Source: Rs1 sp038900335
GTDB taxonomy: Bacteria; Pseudomonadota; Gammaproteobacteria; Pseudomonadales; Balneatricaceae
DNA length: 56,208 nucleotides
Assembly: GCA_038900335.1 (NCBI GenBank)
Contig: JBBMRB010000023.1
Location: forward strand, 1-56,208
Reading direction: 5' to 3'
Shown here: positions 1 to 8,440 of the stretch, piece after piece
How positions within the stretch are numbered: the first letter of the stretch is position 1
Layout: each line of letters starts with the position of its first letter
The notes under the pieces: model-generated
Told to the model about the DNA's origin: nothing
Databases searched by the model: none
What the model saw: only the letters and a program-made list of their open reading frames with translations
Program-made: the position numbers and the translations under genes

Positions 1-2
1 CA

Positions 3-365
3 AAGACGGCCCCCAAAACGGCCCCTTTAGATCAACCTGTTTTAGCGTTAAAAGAATTTTTAACGCAAGGGGATCATTTAAAAAATCAAATTCCCTACCA
101 TTATTTGGAATACCTAGAGCTGGTTGATTATAGTGGCCGAGTGATTAGGGAGGGTAAACGCGGTGCAATGGATGATCGTTTGCCGCCAATCTTGATCCGC
201 CTAGGCATTGATGAAACCCAGTGGCATAAAGCGATGCAACCTAAAGGCGCTCATCAATTCAGCCGTGCAATGGGTTGTTGCGAAAGCTTGCGCGCATACG
301 CCAATAAGTTATCGATACGCTGGATTAAAGGCATGACTTTGAGCGGCAAGCTATTCCCCAGCTAG
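3..365 (+). CDS. Y1 (IS200-like) transposase family protein, C-terminal part only
   Basis: The reading frame is open to the left edge of the window, so only about the last 120 residues are seen and the start lies outside. The end contains an EYLELVDYSGRVIREGKRG stretch and a PPILIRLGID segment, both of which I recognise from the C-terminal tail of chromosomal Y1/REP-associated-type transposase proteins common in marine gammaproteobacteria. The catalytic HUH motif and tyrosine would lie upstream and cannot be checked. These proteins nick and rejoin single-stranded DNA. The next gene is a tRNA on the other strand, so the gene stands alone. Family assignment is from memory of the tail and is moderately sure. 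Confidence 0.6.
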   Translation, partial: KTAPKTAPLDQPVLALKEFLTQGDHLKNQIPYHYLEYLELVDYSGRVIREGKRGAMDDRLPPILIRLGIDETQWHKAMQPKGAHQFSRAMGCCESLRAYANKLSIRWIKGMTLSGKLFPS

Positions 366-829
366 ATTATCAATAGTGATAAATTATTGCCAAGTATGCT
401 GTTAAGTATGATTTTTATTGTCTTGAGAAGGGCGATTTTAATAAATTAGCGGGTTTTGATACAGAGTTAGGGTACTTAAAACTAAAAGCATAGTTAATTT
501 TAAAATTGCGTATTTTTGTGTGTTTTTTTAAAAAAATATGGGTGTCTAATATATTTATATATTTATTTTCTGACTTTTCTCAGTCTGATAGCTGGTGATT
601 TTTATCCTTAGGTTTAGTTGACGCTATTTGCTTAACTGTAAGTTTCATTGCTGTTTTATCCCAATAAAAAGGGATACAAAATTGAAAAGGCTGCGTATCC
701 CTTCGTGTCTCCCTTTAAAGCTGTGAATAGGTGTGAAGTAATGAGAAGTGTTGTGATGAGCAAAATAGCAGGTTTGTTAATAAAAACAAAGGGCTTAGAT
801 GTGTTGTGAAAGGGTATGAAGCGTGGTGT
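366..829. other. Intergenic region, 464 bp
   Basis: AT-rich stretch between the transposase tail and tRNA-Arg. I see no convincing coding frame. It holds the minus-strand terminator at 664-703. No terminal inverted repeats of an insertion element were found near the transposase stop. Confidence 0.6.
664..703 (-). terminator. Rho-independent terminator of the flgA/flgM-flgN-tRNA-Arg strand
   Basis: A perfect 9-bp inverted repeat (AAGGGATAC at 669-677, GTATCCCTT at 695-703) is followed, read on the minus strand, by a T-rich run at 664-668. It lies about 130 bp after the tRNA-Arg 3' end and would end transcripts coming from the flgMN side. Confidence 0.7.
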
Positions 830-906
830 TGGTGTCCCAGAGAGGATTCGAACCTCCGACCTGCCGCTTAGGAGGCGGCTGCTCTATCCTGCTGAGCTAC
901 TGAGAC
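830..906 (-). tRNA. tRNA-Arg (anticodon CCU)
   Basis: On the minus strand the acceptor arm GTCTCAG pairs with CTGGGAC, the D arm contains AGCTCAGCAGGATAGAGC, the anticodon stem GCCGC/GCGGC encloses the loop CTCCTAA (anticodon CCT in DNA), and the T loop is TTCGAAT. The 3' CCA is encoded (830-832). It reads the rare AGG arginine codon. It sits 44 bp after flgN on the same strand. Confidence 0.95.
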
Positions 907-949
907 GTTTATTTGTTTTGATAGTGTAGGGTGTATAGCGGGAAGTGAG

Positions 950-1438
950 TTAAGCTTTACCTAGTCTTGATTGGCCAGAGTAATCGCCTTTATCGCCTTT
1001 GGCATCATAGAGCATGTTGTTTTTGGTCTTGCCTTGCAGGATAGATAAGATAGAAGTGATATTACTTTTGTTTTTCTTCACGACCTGCTCGTTCACTGTG
1101 TTGGCTTTAATAACATCTTTTAATGTTATTTCTAGCTCGTTCCAGTTGTTTTGGCATTCGCTCAATAATGGCTGGTCTGTACAGCTGGCAAAGAAAGCTA
1201 TAATGCTTTCTTTGCTAGGTTCTAAGTCTTTACTTTTGAGTAGTTTATTTCTCAGTTCTGTATTAGAGGAAAACTCAGATAGTATTTGAGTTTTTTTAAA
1301 GGTAGATAGCTTGATCTTTTCAATGTCTCTTTCAGATAGTGCGTTTAGCTCATCTGCGAGATACTTTAATAAGATATTAAGCAGCCGAATGCCTTCTATA
1401 GATAAGGCATTAAACTCTGAGTGTATAGTCTGGCTCAT
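950..1438 (-). CDS. flgN: FlgN-type flagellar export chaperone for FlgK/FlgL
   Basis: FlgN is a cytoplasmic helical chaperone that keeps the hook-filament junction proteins FlgK and FlgL ready for export. The 162-residue product is mostly helical and polar and ends in a conserved-looking tail (NMLYDAKG, then YSGQSRLGKA) that resembles pseudomonad FlgN proteins. Assignment rests also on position: it follows flgM by 10 bp on the same strand, the standard flgM-flgN pair, and it probably shares the sigma-28 promoter upstream of flgM. The PilZ-domain flgZ gene that follows flgN in Pseudomonas is not present; tRNA-Arg comes next instead. Confidence 0.8.
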   Translation of the reverse strand: MSQTIHSEFNALSIEGIRLLNILLKYLADELNALSERDIEKIKLSTFKKTQILSEFSSNTELRNKLLKSKDLEPSKESIIAFFASCTDQPLLSECQNNWNELEITLKDVIKANTVNEQVVKKNKSNITSILSILQGKTKNNMLYDAKGDKGDYSGQSRLGKA

Positions 1439-1448
1439 AAAATATAAG

Positions 1449-1751
1449 TTAGCTTAATTGGGTTTCTAAATTGAGCATTTTTTCTGCAACATTTTGATAG
1501 TTGATAGAAAAACTACCATCGGCGATCGCTGCTTTAATAGAGGCTACTTTTTCAGAATTAGTATCCGGCGTATTAGCAATGATGGCATCTGCTTTTTTTA
1601 ATGCTTGTGCTGTTGAGCTCAGTTCGAAAGTGTCTTTAGATCCCGCGCTGTTTGCAGGTGTAGCATTAGTCTCAGCTCCTGCGTTTTGCGGGGAGCTGAC
1701 CTTGCCACGAGTCATCGAATGAGATGAAGTACTCGTAAGATCAATAACCAT
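1449..1751 (-). CDS. flgM: Anti-sigma-28 factor FlgM
   Basis: FlgM binds FliA (sigma-28, encoded at 26990 here) until the hook is complete, and is then exported through the flagellar channel. The product is 100 residues: a disordered, Ser/Thr/Ala-rich N-terminal half and a C-terminal helical part (TFELSSTAQALKKADAII, later VASIKAAIADGSFSI and YQNVAEKML) that fits the sigma-binding region. I chose the ATG at 1751 because GAGGA lies 8 bases upstream; a 14-codon extension to 1793 is open but lacks such a site and begins inside the sigma-28 promoter. The gene is preceded by its own sigma-28 promoter, which gives the usual feedback loop. Confidence 0.92.
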   Translation of the reverse strand: MVIDLTSTSSHSMTRGKVSSPQNAGAETNATPANSAGSKDTFELSSTAQALKKADAIIANTPDTNSEKVASIKAAIADGSFSINYQNVAEKMLNLETQLS

Positions 1752-1780
1752 TTTTTTATCCTCAATAGATTCTATTCTAA

Positions 1781-1807
1781 ATAACGGCCACAAATAAGAT
1801 AACTTTA
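1781..1807 (-). promoter_or_regulatory. Sigma-28 (FliA) promoter of flgM-flgN
   Basis: Read on the minus strand: TAAAGTTA, 11 bases, GCCGTTAT, against the enteric consensus TAAAGTTT-N11-GCCGATAA. It ends about 30 bases before the flgM start at 1751. The match and spacing are seen directly; activity is inferred. Confidence 0.8.
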
Positions 1808-1897
1808 GTGAAAATATCGTTATTTTATAAAAAATATTTTTAACTTAAAAACTGAGTAGATATAGTCTCATGCATGCTGTTTTGATTCAACTTCATT

Positions 1898-2596
1898 TTA
1901 AGGGTTGGTCGTCACTCTACCTTTTGATGCGACGTATGCTCTGATGGTTTTTCCAGAGCGGTTGTTTCTTACTCTGATTTGTTTACCGAGCTTGCCGGTT
2001 TGTAATGCCGTGCCCAGAGTTGAGATGCTTAACCCGCCACTATTGGCATGAATAATAACAGAGTCGCCCTTGTCTATCAGGATAGGCGGGCTAAGCATAT
2101 AGGGGCTGATTATTTCAGCAGATCTAATAAGTCTTTTGGCATCTTGCCCCAACAGGTTTTTAGGTGTGCTGAAGTAGCCTTTATTAGCACTTGTTATGTC
2201 TTGCAGCATAAAGCGCATATTGGCGGTAGATATTTTTTGGCCTTTTTTTATGTGTTTAGTGGCAACAGCAACGGGGTATTCAATTGATGCCTTAAACGTG
2301 ATGTAAGTCGACCAAGATGGGTTAGTACATGTTAAGCGTAGGCTGAACCTGCCACCTGAAACTATTTTGTCTATCGCTGGAATTTGGATATTTTCACATT
2401 TTAGAAACTTTTTCTGAGTATTTGGTAAATTAAAGGCTATATTTATAATTGCAGATGGGTGTATCTGTGTTAACTCTGCTAGAATTTGTTTTTCAATGTT
2501 TTTATGTAATTGTGAAGCAGCTTGTACAGGGTAATTAAATAAATTAATTAAAAGTAATAAGCAGCCGCTGTAATAAGTAAGTTTTAAAAAGGTCAC
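1898..2596 (-). CDS. flgA: Flagellar P-ring assembly chaperone FlgA
   Basis: FlgA is a periplasmic chaperone that assists FlgI in forming the P ring. The 232-residue product starts with a signal peptide (hydrophobic YYSGCLLLLINLF, cleavage probably after VQA near residue 26) and carries a C-terminal SAF domain, visible as VAVATKHIKKGQKIS and later GDSVIIHANSGGLSIS and QIRVRNNRSGKTIRAYV. Length is normal. It is read away from cheV, separated by 72 bp, and is followed by flgM 146 bp later. Since flgM has its own promoter, flgA is probably transcribed separately and read through into flgMN. Confidence 0.93.
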   Translation of the reverse strand: MTFLKLTYYSGCLLLLINLFNYPVQAASQLHKNIEKQILAELTQIHPSAIINIAFNLPNTQKKFLKCENIQIPAIDKIVSGGRFSLRLTCTNPSWSTYITFKASIEYPVAVATKHIKKGQKISTANMRFMLQDITSANKGYFSTPKNLLGQDAKRLIRSAEIISPYMLSPPILIDKGDSVIIHANSGGLSISTLGTALQTGKLGKQIRVRNNRSGKTIRAYVASKGRVTTNP

Positions 2597-2668
2597 GTTT
2601 TGGTCCTGAGTTTTCAGTAGACTTAATGTGAATTACTGATTTTGAAGAAATTGGGGTTAATGTAAATC

Positions 2669-3607
2669 ATGTCAGGTATTCTAGATAGTGTAAACCTACG
2701 TACCCAGTTAGTGGGCCAAAATAGATTAGAATTGTTATTATTTAATTTAGGGTCTGACCAGCAATACGGTATTAACGTATTTAAAGTTAGAGAAGTGTTG
2801 CAATGCCCTAAACTAACCGAAATACCAAGGCAGACATCTGCAATTAAAGGTATGGCTCATATTCGCGGTGAAACAATTCCGGTATTGGATTTATCAGAAG
2901 CTATAGGTCGTGAGCCTTTAAAGCGAGAGAAGCCCGAAGATGCCTTTTTAATTGTCGCTGAGTACAATAAAAGGACTCTCGCGTTTTTGGTGCGCAAAGT
3001 TGATAGAATTATCAATACTAATTGGGATCAAATCAATGCGCCTCCTGCTGAAATTGGCGTTGAGAACTATTTAACGGCTATTTTTGAGTACGAGAATAGC
3101 TTGATTGAAATATTGGACGTCGAGCAAATATTGGCTGATTTGTACCCGATGTCGACCGATGTGAGCCCAAGTATTGCCACTGCGGATATCCGCTCTAAAG
3201 CGATATCTCATCAAGTGCTGATTGTTGACGATTCAAGTGTCGCCAGAAATCAAATGGAGCGAAGCCTAGAGAACCTAGGTGTTAAAGTTGTCCAGTGTAA
3301 TAACGGTATGGAAGCTTGGAAAATGCTTGATGGGCTAGCAGCTACTGGCGTTTTGGTAAAAGAGCATTTTCTAATGATGATTTCTGATATCGAAATGCCA
3401 GAAGTTGATGGTTATACACTGACAGCAATGATTAGGGAAGATGAGAGAATGGAAGGTATGCATATTGTATTACACAGCTCTTTAAGTGGCGGCTTCAATC
3501 TATCTATGATTAAAAAAGTAGGCGCTAACGGCTTTTTAGCCAAATTTAACCCTAATGATTTAGCCAATGTAGTGGTTGAAAGAATTAACGAGCTACAAAA
3601 TTCTTAG
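2669..3607 (+). CDS. cheV: Chemotaxis coupling protein CheV (CheW domain plus receiver)
   Basis: CheV couples receptors to CheA through an N-terminal CheW-like domain (about residues 15-160) and tunes this through a C-terminal receiver domain (about 181-305). The receiver has the acidic pair D187-D188 in VLIVDDSS and the probable phospho-acceptor D240 in ISDIEMPEVDG. The 312-residue length is typical. It is divergent from flgA and 23 bp before cheR, the same pair found in Pseudomonas and Vibrio. The ribosome site is weak. Because no stand-alone cheW is found in this window, CheV is one of only two CheW-domain couplers seen besides CheA. Confidence 0.95.
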   Translation: MSGILDSVNLRTQLVGQNRLELLLFNLGSDQQYGINVFKVREVLQCPKLTEIPRQTSAIKGMAHIRGETIPVLDLSEAIGREPLKREKPEDAFLIVAEYNKRTLAFLVRKVDRIINTNWDQINAPPAEIGVENYLTAIFEYENSLIEILDVEQILADLYPMSTDVSPSIATADIRSKAISHQVLIVDDSSVARNQMERSLENLGVKVVQCNNGMEAWKMLDGLAATGVLVKEHFLMMISDIEMPEVDGYTLTAMIREDERMEGMHIVLHSSLSGGFNLSMIKKVGANGFLAKFNPNDLANVVVERINELQNS

Positions 3608-3630
3608 TCTTAGAGAAAGTAATGTATTAA

Positions 3631-4464
3631 ATGACATCATTTAACATCACACCTGCTGGTTTTAAGCAATTTAGCAGCTTTTTAGAAAAAAGCTGCGGTA
3701 TTGTTCTCACTGAAAATAAGCAGTATTTAGTGCATTGCCGGTTAGCAAAAATAATGAATCAGCATGCGTTTGCTGATTTAGAGTCACTGATACAGGCGAT
3801 GTCTCGATCGTCTGCCCGCGATTTAAAGAACTTAGTGATTGATGCTATGACCACAAATGAGACATTGTGGTTTCGTGACTCTCACCCTTATGAAGTGCTG
3901 AAAAATAAATTTCTACCTCAATACATCGCCTCTTCTAGCTCTAAAGTTAAAATTTGGTCGGCTGCTTGCTCGACAGGGCAGGAGCCATACTCAATGGCGA
4001 TGGTGGCTGCTGAGTACATAGCAGCGAATGCTGCTTGCAAAGGCGCTAAGGTCGAAATTATCGCGACAGATATATCATCAGTTGCGTTGCAGTTGGCGAA
4101 AAAAGGAGAGTATGAGGCGTTTGCGCTAGGGCGCGGTTTAAGTGATGAGCGCAAAGTTAAATTCTTTAGCCAGTCTCAAAACAACACTTGGATCGTGAGC
4201 CCACAAGTAAAATCGGCAGTCACCTTTAAAGGTATAAATCTACTTGATAGCTACGCTATGATGGAGAAAGTCGATATTATTTTTTGTCGTAACGTGCTTA
4301 TTTATTTCTCCTCTGAAATTAAGCAGCAAATAATAGAAAAAATGCACGCACAGCTCAAGCCTGGTGGTTATCTAGTGCTAGGGGCTTCTGAATCTATGCC
4401 TCGGTTAATAAATAAGTTTGAAATGGTGCATTGTCGCCCTGGCATTGTCTATAAGGCTATTTGA
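3631..4464 (+). CDS. cheR: Chemoreceptor glutamate methyltransferase CheR
   Basis: CheR uses S-adenosylmethionine to methylate glutamates on chemoreceptors. The 277-residue product has the helical N-terminal domain (about 1-80) and the methyltransferase domain with WSAACSTGQEPYS (SAM binding), IIATDIS, and FCRNVLIYF near the C terminus, all hallmarks of the family. It follows cheV by 23 bp and is probably co-transcribed with it. CheB, which reverses the reaction, is encoded 27 kb away at 31312. Confidence 0.96.
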   Translation: MTSFNITPAGFKQFSSFLEKSCGIVLTENKQYLVHCRLAKIMNQHAFADLESLIQAMSRSSARDLKNLVIDAMTTNETLWFRDSHPYEVLKNKFLPQYIASSSSKVKIWSAACSTGQEPYSMAMVAAEYIAANAACKGAKVEIIATDISSVALQLAKKGEYEAFALGRGLSDERKVKFFSQSQNNTWIVSPQVKSAVTFKGINLLDSYAMMEKVDIIFCRNVLIYFSSEIKQQIIEKMHAQLKPGGYLVLGASESMPRLINKFEMVHCRPGIVYKAI

Positions 4465-4838
4465 TAGCCTGTAATTGAGCTGCTTGTTCAATCTGTATTA
4501 CCAGATCAGGCTCTTAAAATAGAGCCGGGTCTGTATTGGCTATACGGTTATTTTTCTTTTTTCTTCCTTTTCTTTATCTTATTCCTCTTATTTCTCTTCT
4601 TTATCTTCTGGTTAATTTGTTCTGGTTGATCGCTTTTGCTCGGCTTGGTTTTCAAATCGTATCGTTATATGGCCGTTTTAAATATGCGGCAAAAAGTGTT
4701 TTGCATGCGGCATCTGTTTGCCTTTAGCTATGCCTACTAATTAGAAATAATATTTTATTTATATAAAACAGTGATTTATATGTTTTGGTTTTTTGGCATG
4801 TATATTGCTTTTTATAAATCAAATATACAGAGGTGGTT
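4465..4838 (+). other. Intergenic region between cheR and flgB, with pyrimidine tract
   Basis: This 374-bp stretch holds a perfect 6-bp hairpin right after cheR (GGCTCT 4509-4514, AGAGCC 4521-4526, no T run), an almost pure pyrimidine tract at 4551-4619, and the sigma-54 promoter of flgB. A 63-codon frame beginning with TTG at 4536 runs through the tract; its phenylalanine- and leucine-rich translation is explained by the base bias, so I do not call a gene. Confidence 0.6.
4793..4810 (+). promoter_or_regulatory. Sigma-54 promoter of the flgBCDE operon
   Basis: TGGCAT-N5-TTGCT (4794-4809) matches the -24/-12 consensus TGGCAC-N5-TTGCW with the invariant GG (4795-4796) and GC (4807-4808) correctly spaced. 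It lies about 30 bases before the flgB start. An FleQ/FlrC-type activator would be needed; none is encoded in the window. Confidence 0.88.
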
Positions 4839-5237
4839 ATGACAATAAGTTTTGACAATGCATTAGGAATACACCAAAAGGCGATTCAAGTACGTGCAGA
4901 TAGAGCAGAAGTGCTAGCGAATAACATCGCTAATGCGGATACGCCTAACTATCAAGCAAGAGATCTTGATTTTAAGTCGATCTTAAATAGCCAAGCAGAC
5001 AGTGTGTTAAAAGCAACAGCTACCAATGCAGCTCACAGCGCTAGTGTCATTAACCCAGATTTTGCAGCAGATTTAATGTACAGGGTACCAACGCAGCCTT
5101 CAATCGATGGCAATACCGTTGATGTACAAGAAGAAGTAGCAGCATTTGCGCAAAACACGCTGGCTTATCAATCCTCATTTGAGTTCTTAAACGGTAAGTT
5201 TAAAGGTCTTAAATTAGCAATTAAAGGAACAGCTTAA
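4839..5237 (+). CDS. flgB: Flagellar proximal rod protein FlgB
   Basis: FlgB is a proximal rod component of the flagellar basal body, exported by the flagellar type III system. The 132-residue product has the rod-family N-terminal signature LANNIANADTPNYQARDLDF and a C-terminal helix ending in LKLAIKG. I start at the ATG at 4839, preceded by AGAGG; a GTG two codons earlier (4833) sits inside that ribosome site. It is the first gene of flgBCDE, under the sigma-54 promoter, and overlaps flgC by one base (TAATG). Confidence 0.96.
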   Translation: MTISFDNALGIHQKAIQVRADRAEVLANNIANADTPNYQARDLDFKSILNSQADSVLKATATNAAHSASVINPDFAADLMYRVPTQPSIDGNTVDVQEEVAAFAQNTLAYQSSFEFLNGKFKGLKLAIKGTA

Positions 5238-5674
5238 TGTCTTTATCTAATATTTTTAATATATCAGGCTCTGCCATGAGCGCCCAAAGTGTTCGTTTGA
5301 ACACGACGGCAAGTAACATGGCTAATGCTCAAAGTATCAGCTCTAGTATTGATGATACTTATAAAGCACGTAAGCCTGTGTTTGCTTTGCAAGAGCCCAA
5401 TGAGCAGCAGTTAAGCTCGCAAGATATTGGCTTGCTGCCAGGTCAAGGCGTAAAAGTATTAGGTATCGTTGAAAGTGATGCACCTTTACAGCCTGAATAT
5501 TTGCCAAGTCATCCACTTGCGGATGAAAACGGCTTTATTTATTACCCTAATGTGAATGTGGTTGAAGAAATGGCAGATATGATATCTGCATCAAGATCAT
5601 TCCAAATGAATGCGGATATTATGGATTCTGCGAAGACAATGATGCAGCGTGTACTCACGCTGGGTCAGGCATAG
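5237..5674 (+). CDS. flgC: Flagellar proximal rod protein FlgC
   Basis: FlgC forms part of the proximal rod with FlgB and FlgF. The 145-residue product has the N-terminal coiled segment with LNTTASNMANAQS and the C-terminal conserved part YPNVNVVEEMADMISASRSFQMNADIM cut here into recognised pieces (YPNVNVVEEMADM, then SRSFQMN), which is typical of FlgC. Its ATG overlaps the flgB stop codon, which suggests translational coupling. Length is normal. Confidence 0.96.
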   Translation: MSLSNIFNISGSAMSAQSVRLNTTASNMANAQSISSSIDDTYKARKPVFALQEPNEQQLSSQDIGLLPGQGVKVLGIVESDAPLQPEYLPSHPLADENGFIYYPNVNVVEEMADMISASRSFQMNADIMDSAKTMMQRVLTLGQA

Positions 5675-5681
5675 GTGAAGT

Positions 5682-6362
5682 ATGAGTGATATTAATAGTA
5701 CTAATATATACCAGCAAATAAATTCTGCATATCAAAGCGCGGATACAACGACTGGGCAGAGTAAGTCTCAAGAGGACAGTGAGCTGTTTTTGCAATTGAT
5801 GATAGCGCAGTTACAGAACCAGGACCCGACAAGCCCAGCGGACTCTCAAGCATTCATGGAGCAAATAGCAACCATGAACCAGGTTGAAAGTACCAACAAC
5901 TTGACCAATGCTGTAGAGCAAATGTCAGAGTCACTACTAACCAGTCAGTCGGCATTGCAAGCATCTTCAATGGTTGGGCAAACTGTGCTGATATCTACTG
6001 ATAAAACAATCAGTGATTCAGAGGGGGCTGTTGATGGTTTGTTCGCTTTGGCTAACAGTACTGATAATATTCAATTGACAGTTAAAAACGCATCGGGTGT
6101 AGTCGTTGATACGGTTGATCTTGGTAAGTTTGCTGGCGGTAATAATGATTTTAGCTGGCAAGGTGATGCGGATAGCGCAGGTGAAGAATACTCATTTGAA
6201 GCACATGCTCTTAACAGTGAAACCGGTACTTATGAGCGTATTGATACTTACTTGAATAACCAAGTGACCAGTGTGACCTTGGGTCAAAATGGTGTTGGTA
6301 TGATGATCAATACAGCTGTTGGTTCAACAGCGCTAAGTAACGTTCTAAGAATTAGTATTTAG
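5682..6362 (+). CDS. flgD: Flagellar hook cap protein FlgD
   Basis: FlgD caps the growing hook and lets FlgE subunits polymerise. The N-terminal third holds the family signature LFLQLMIAQLQNQDPTSP followed by FMEQIATMNQVES, and the C-terminal two thirds form the expected Tudor/FNIII-like FlgD_ig region. The 226-residue length is typical. It starts 7 bp after flgC, with GGTGAAG upstream, and is followed by flgE 10 bp later. Confidence 0.95.
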   Translation: MSDINSTNIYQQINSAYQSADTTTGQSKSQEDSELFLQLMIAQLQNQDPTSPADSQAFMEQIATMNQVESTNNLTNAVEQMSESLLTSQSALQASSMVGQTVLISTDKTISDSEGAVDGLFALANSTDNIQLTVKNASGVVVDTVDLGKFAGGNNDFSWQGDADSAGEEYSFEAHALNSETGTYERIDTYLNNQVTSVTLGQNGVGMMINTAVGSTALSNVLRISI

Positions 6363-6372
6363 GAGAAATAAC

Positions 6373-8358
6373 ATGGCAGGGTTTAATACAGCAGTTTCTG
6401 GAATAAGAGCGGCAAGTTCAGCGTTAGATGTAACAGGTAATAATATTGCAAACGCTAGTACTACCGGTTTTAAATCTTCTCGTACGGAATTTGCAGATAT
6501 CTATGCAACCGCAGCCCTTGGGTCAGGTTCTAATCAACCGGGATCAGGTGTGTTAGTGTCTGATATCGCACAAGATTTTAGTGGTGGTACAGTACAGTTT
6601 ACCAATAATAATTTGGATTTATCAATTGATGGCAGTGGTTTCTTTCAGCTTGATGATGGAAGAGGTAATGTTGCTTATACGCGTGATGGCTCGTTTGAGT
6701 TAGATAAAGATGGTTTTATTGTTTCAAAAGGCGGTATGAATTTACAGGGTGCTGTTTATAACGAAGATGAAGAAAGAGGACCTGTTGGGGATTTGGCAGT
6801 CACAGAAAAGACAAGTGCTCCAGTACCAACTACAGAAATGTCTTTATCTTTTAATATAGATGAAGCTAATGATGCGGATCAGCTTAGAGCAACTTATTCC
6901 CGTGAAGATCCATCTTCTTACACTTTTAGTACCACCGTTGGTGCGTTTGATCTTAAAGGGGAGGAGACTTCCATTCGCTATGATATGGTGGAGCAGCGTG
7001 CACAAAAAGAAGTTCATTCTTTTGAGCAGGGGGCACCGGGAGATTTTACAGTTTCAGGCGTTACTCTGGATACAAGTGGTACTGATTATTTTTCAGGTAT
7101 TGGTACGAGTAATTTAAGCGACGCTACTAGTGCCGCGGGTGTGCTTGCTTGGACTACATTGCAGCAAGAAGACCCTAGAATATTTGATGTGGAGTATGAT
7201 TCGGCTAACAATCAGGTGAATGTTATATTTAAATCTGAAGCATATGAGTATGGAGGTGTTGTTGTCGGTGAGCTAACGGCGGCAAGTGCATTAAGTGGTG
7301 AGAAAATCACTTACAAAGATAGTAATGAATCTCATACTTTCGCCCTTACTCCCGGGCCATTTACAAGTGATTTAACATTTAAAATAGCAGGCGTTTCTTT
7401 TAGTGTGCCAGCTAGTGTGGCGAACGATGTATCCCAAGAAGAAGTTGCCAATACAATTATTGCACAAGCAGCTAACATTCGTGATGCAGACCCAACGATA
7501 GAGTCTATTAGTTATGATGCTGCCACAGGGTTAACATTTACTTTTAGAGCTTCTTCTGGAGATATAGCTAGTGATGTTTCATTAAAAATCGAAGAGACAC
7601 CATTAGCTTTTTTTGATGCGGCAACTGTGGTAGATCCTACTACAAGTTTTCTTGTTCCTGGTGACATAGTAGAAGGTGATAATAGTTATCAAGGTGTGTA
7701 CAGAATGTATGCATACCTTAACCCGTTAAATGAAGAGCCTCGGCCATTAAATATTGGTAACCCTGGTGATGTGCCTGGGGTCGCTGAGGTTGGGCCTATC
7801 ATCATTAAGTTTTCACCAACGAGTGGTTTGTTGACTGAGGTGAATGGTGAAACTGTGCCTATTGATTCAGACACGCCCGCGCCATTTATTACATTGCCAG
7901 CTAGTAATTTCGACTATGGTCTTGCAATGAGGTTAGATATAAGTGGTAGCACGCAGTTTGCCGATGATCAAATTGTTAATTCTTCTAGTCAGAATGGTTA
8001 TACTAAAGGGGACTTAACAGGGGTGTCTTTTTCTTCTAATGGTGAAATGACAGCTACTTATAGTAATAATCAAGTTAAAATTCTTGGAGTTGTCCAAATC
8101 GCAACATTTGAAAATCAAGCAGGTTTGCAGCCATCGGGTGATAATCAATGGCTAGCAACAAATGTTTCTGGTAATGCATTACTCAATGATCCTGGTACTG
8201 GTTTGAATGGCAACTTGCGCTCATCTGCTCTGGAATCGTCAAATGTTGATTTATCAGCTGAGCTAGTGAAGTTGATAGAATATCAGCGTAATTTCCAGGC
8301 GAACTCGAAAACGCTTGAGACATTAAATACTGTTACTCAGAATATTCTACAAATATAA
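6373..8358 (+). CDS. flgE: Flagellar hook protein FlgE, enlarged
   Basis: FlgE polymerises into the hook, the universal joint of the flagellum. N-terminal signature FNTAVSGIRAASSALDVTGNNIANASTTGFKSSR and C-terminal SSALESSNVDLSAELVKLIEYQRNFQANSKTLETLNT (described in pieces: NNIANASTTGFKSSR; LVKLIEYQRNFQANSK) are clear. At 661 residues it is much longer than the 400-460 of enteric or pseudomonad FlgE; the extra length lies in the surface-exposed middle (about residues 150-530). A strong terminator follows at 8383-8415, closing the flgBCDE operon. Confidence 0.95.
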   Translation: MAGFNTAVSGIRAASSALDVTGNNIANASTTGFKSSRTEFADIYATAALGSGSNQPGSGVLVSDIAQDFSGGTVQFTNNNLDLSIDGSGFFQLDDGRGNVAYTRDGSFELDKDGFIVSKGGMNLQGAVYNEDEERGPVGDLAVTEKTSAPVPTTEMSLSFNIDEANDADQLRATYSREDPSSYTFSTTVGAFDLKGEETSIRYDMVEQRAQKEVHSFEQGAPGDFTVSGVTLDTSGTDYFSGIGTSNLSDATSAAGVLAWTTLQQEDPRIFDVEYDSANNQVNVIFKSEAYEYGGVVVGELTAASALSGEKITYKDSNESHTFALTPGPFTSDLTFKIAGVSFSVPASVANDVSQEEVANTIIAQAANIRDADPTIESISYDAATGLTFTFRASSGDIASDVSLKIEETPLAFFDAATVVDPTTSFLVPGDIVEGDNSYQGVYRMYAYLNPLNEEPRPLNIGNPGDVPGVAEVGPIIIKFSPTSGLLTEVNGETVPIDSDTPAPFITLPASNFDYGLAMRLDISGSTQFADDQIVNSSSQNGYTKGDLTGVSFSSNGEMTATYSNNQVKILGVVQIATFENQAGLQPSGDNQWLATNVSGNALLNDPGTGLNGNLRSSALESSNVDLSAELVKLIEYQRNFQANSKTLETLNTVTQNILQI

Positions 8359-8382
8359 CGGCTTGCTTTAAAGCTAAACAAG

Positions 8383-8415
8383 AACCCCTAACAGCCCTGC
8401 TCTTAGGGGTTTTTT
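8383..8415 (+). terminator. Rho-independent terminator after flgE
   Basis: AACCCCTAA (8383-8391) pairs perfectly with TTAGGGGTT (8403-8411), loop of 11 bases, followed by T's to 8416. It separates flgBCDE from flgFGHIJ. Confidence 0.9.
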
Positions 8416-8440
8416 ATAGCTTTTGTGTATAGTTATTATA

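Noticed and set aside
4536..4727. 63-codon hydrophobic frame between cheR and flgB
   Set aside because: Its Phe/Leu-rich translation comes from the pyrimidine tract; TTG start, no clear ribosome site, no family resemblance.
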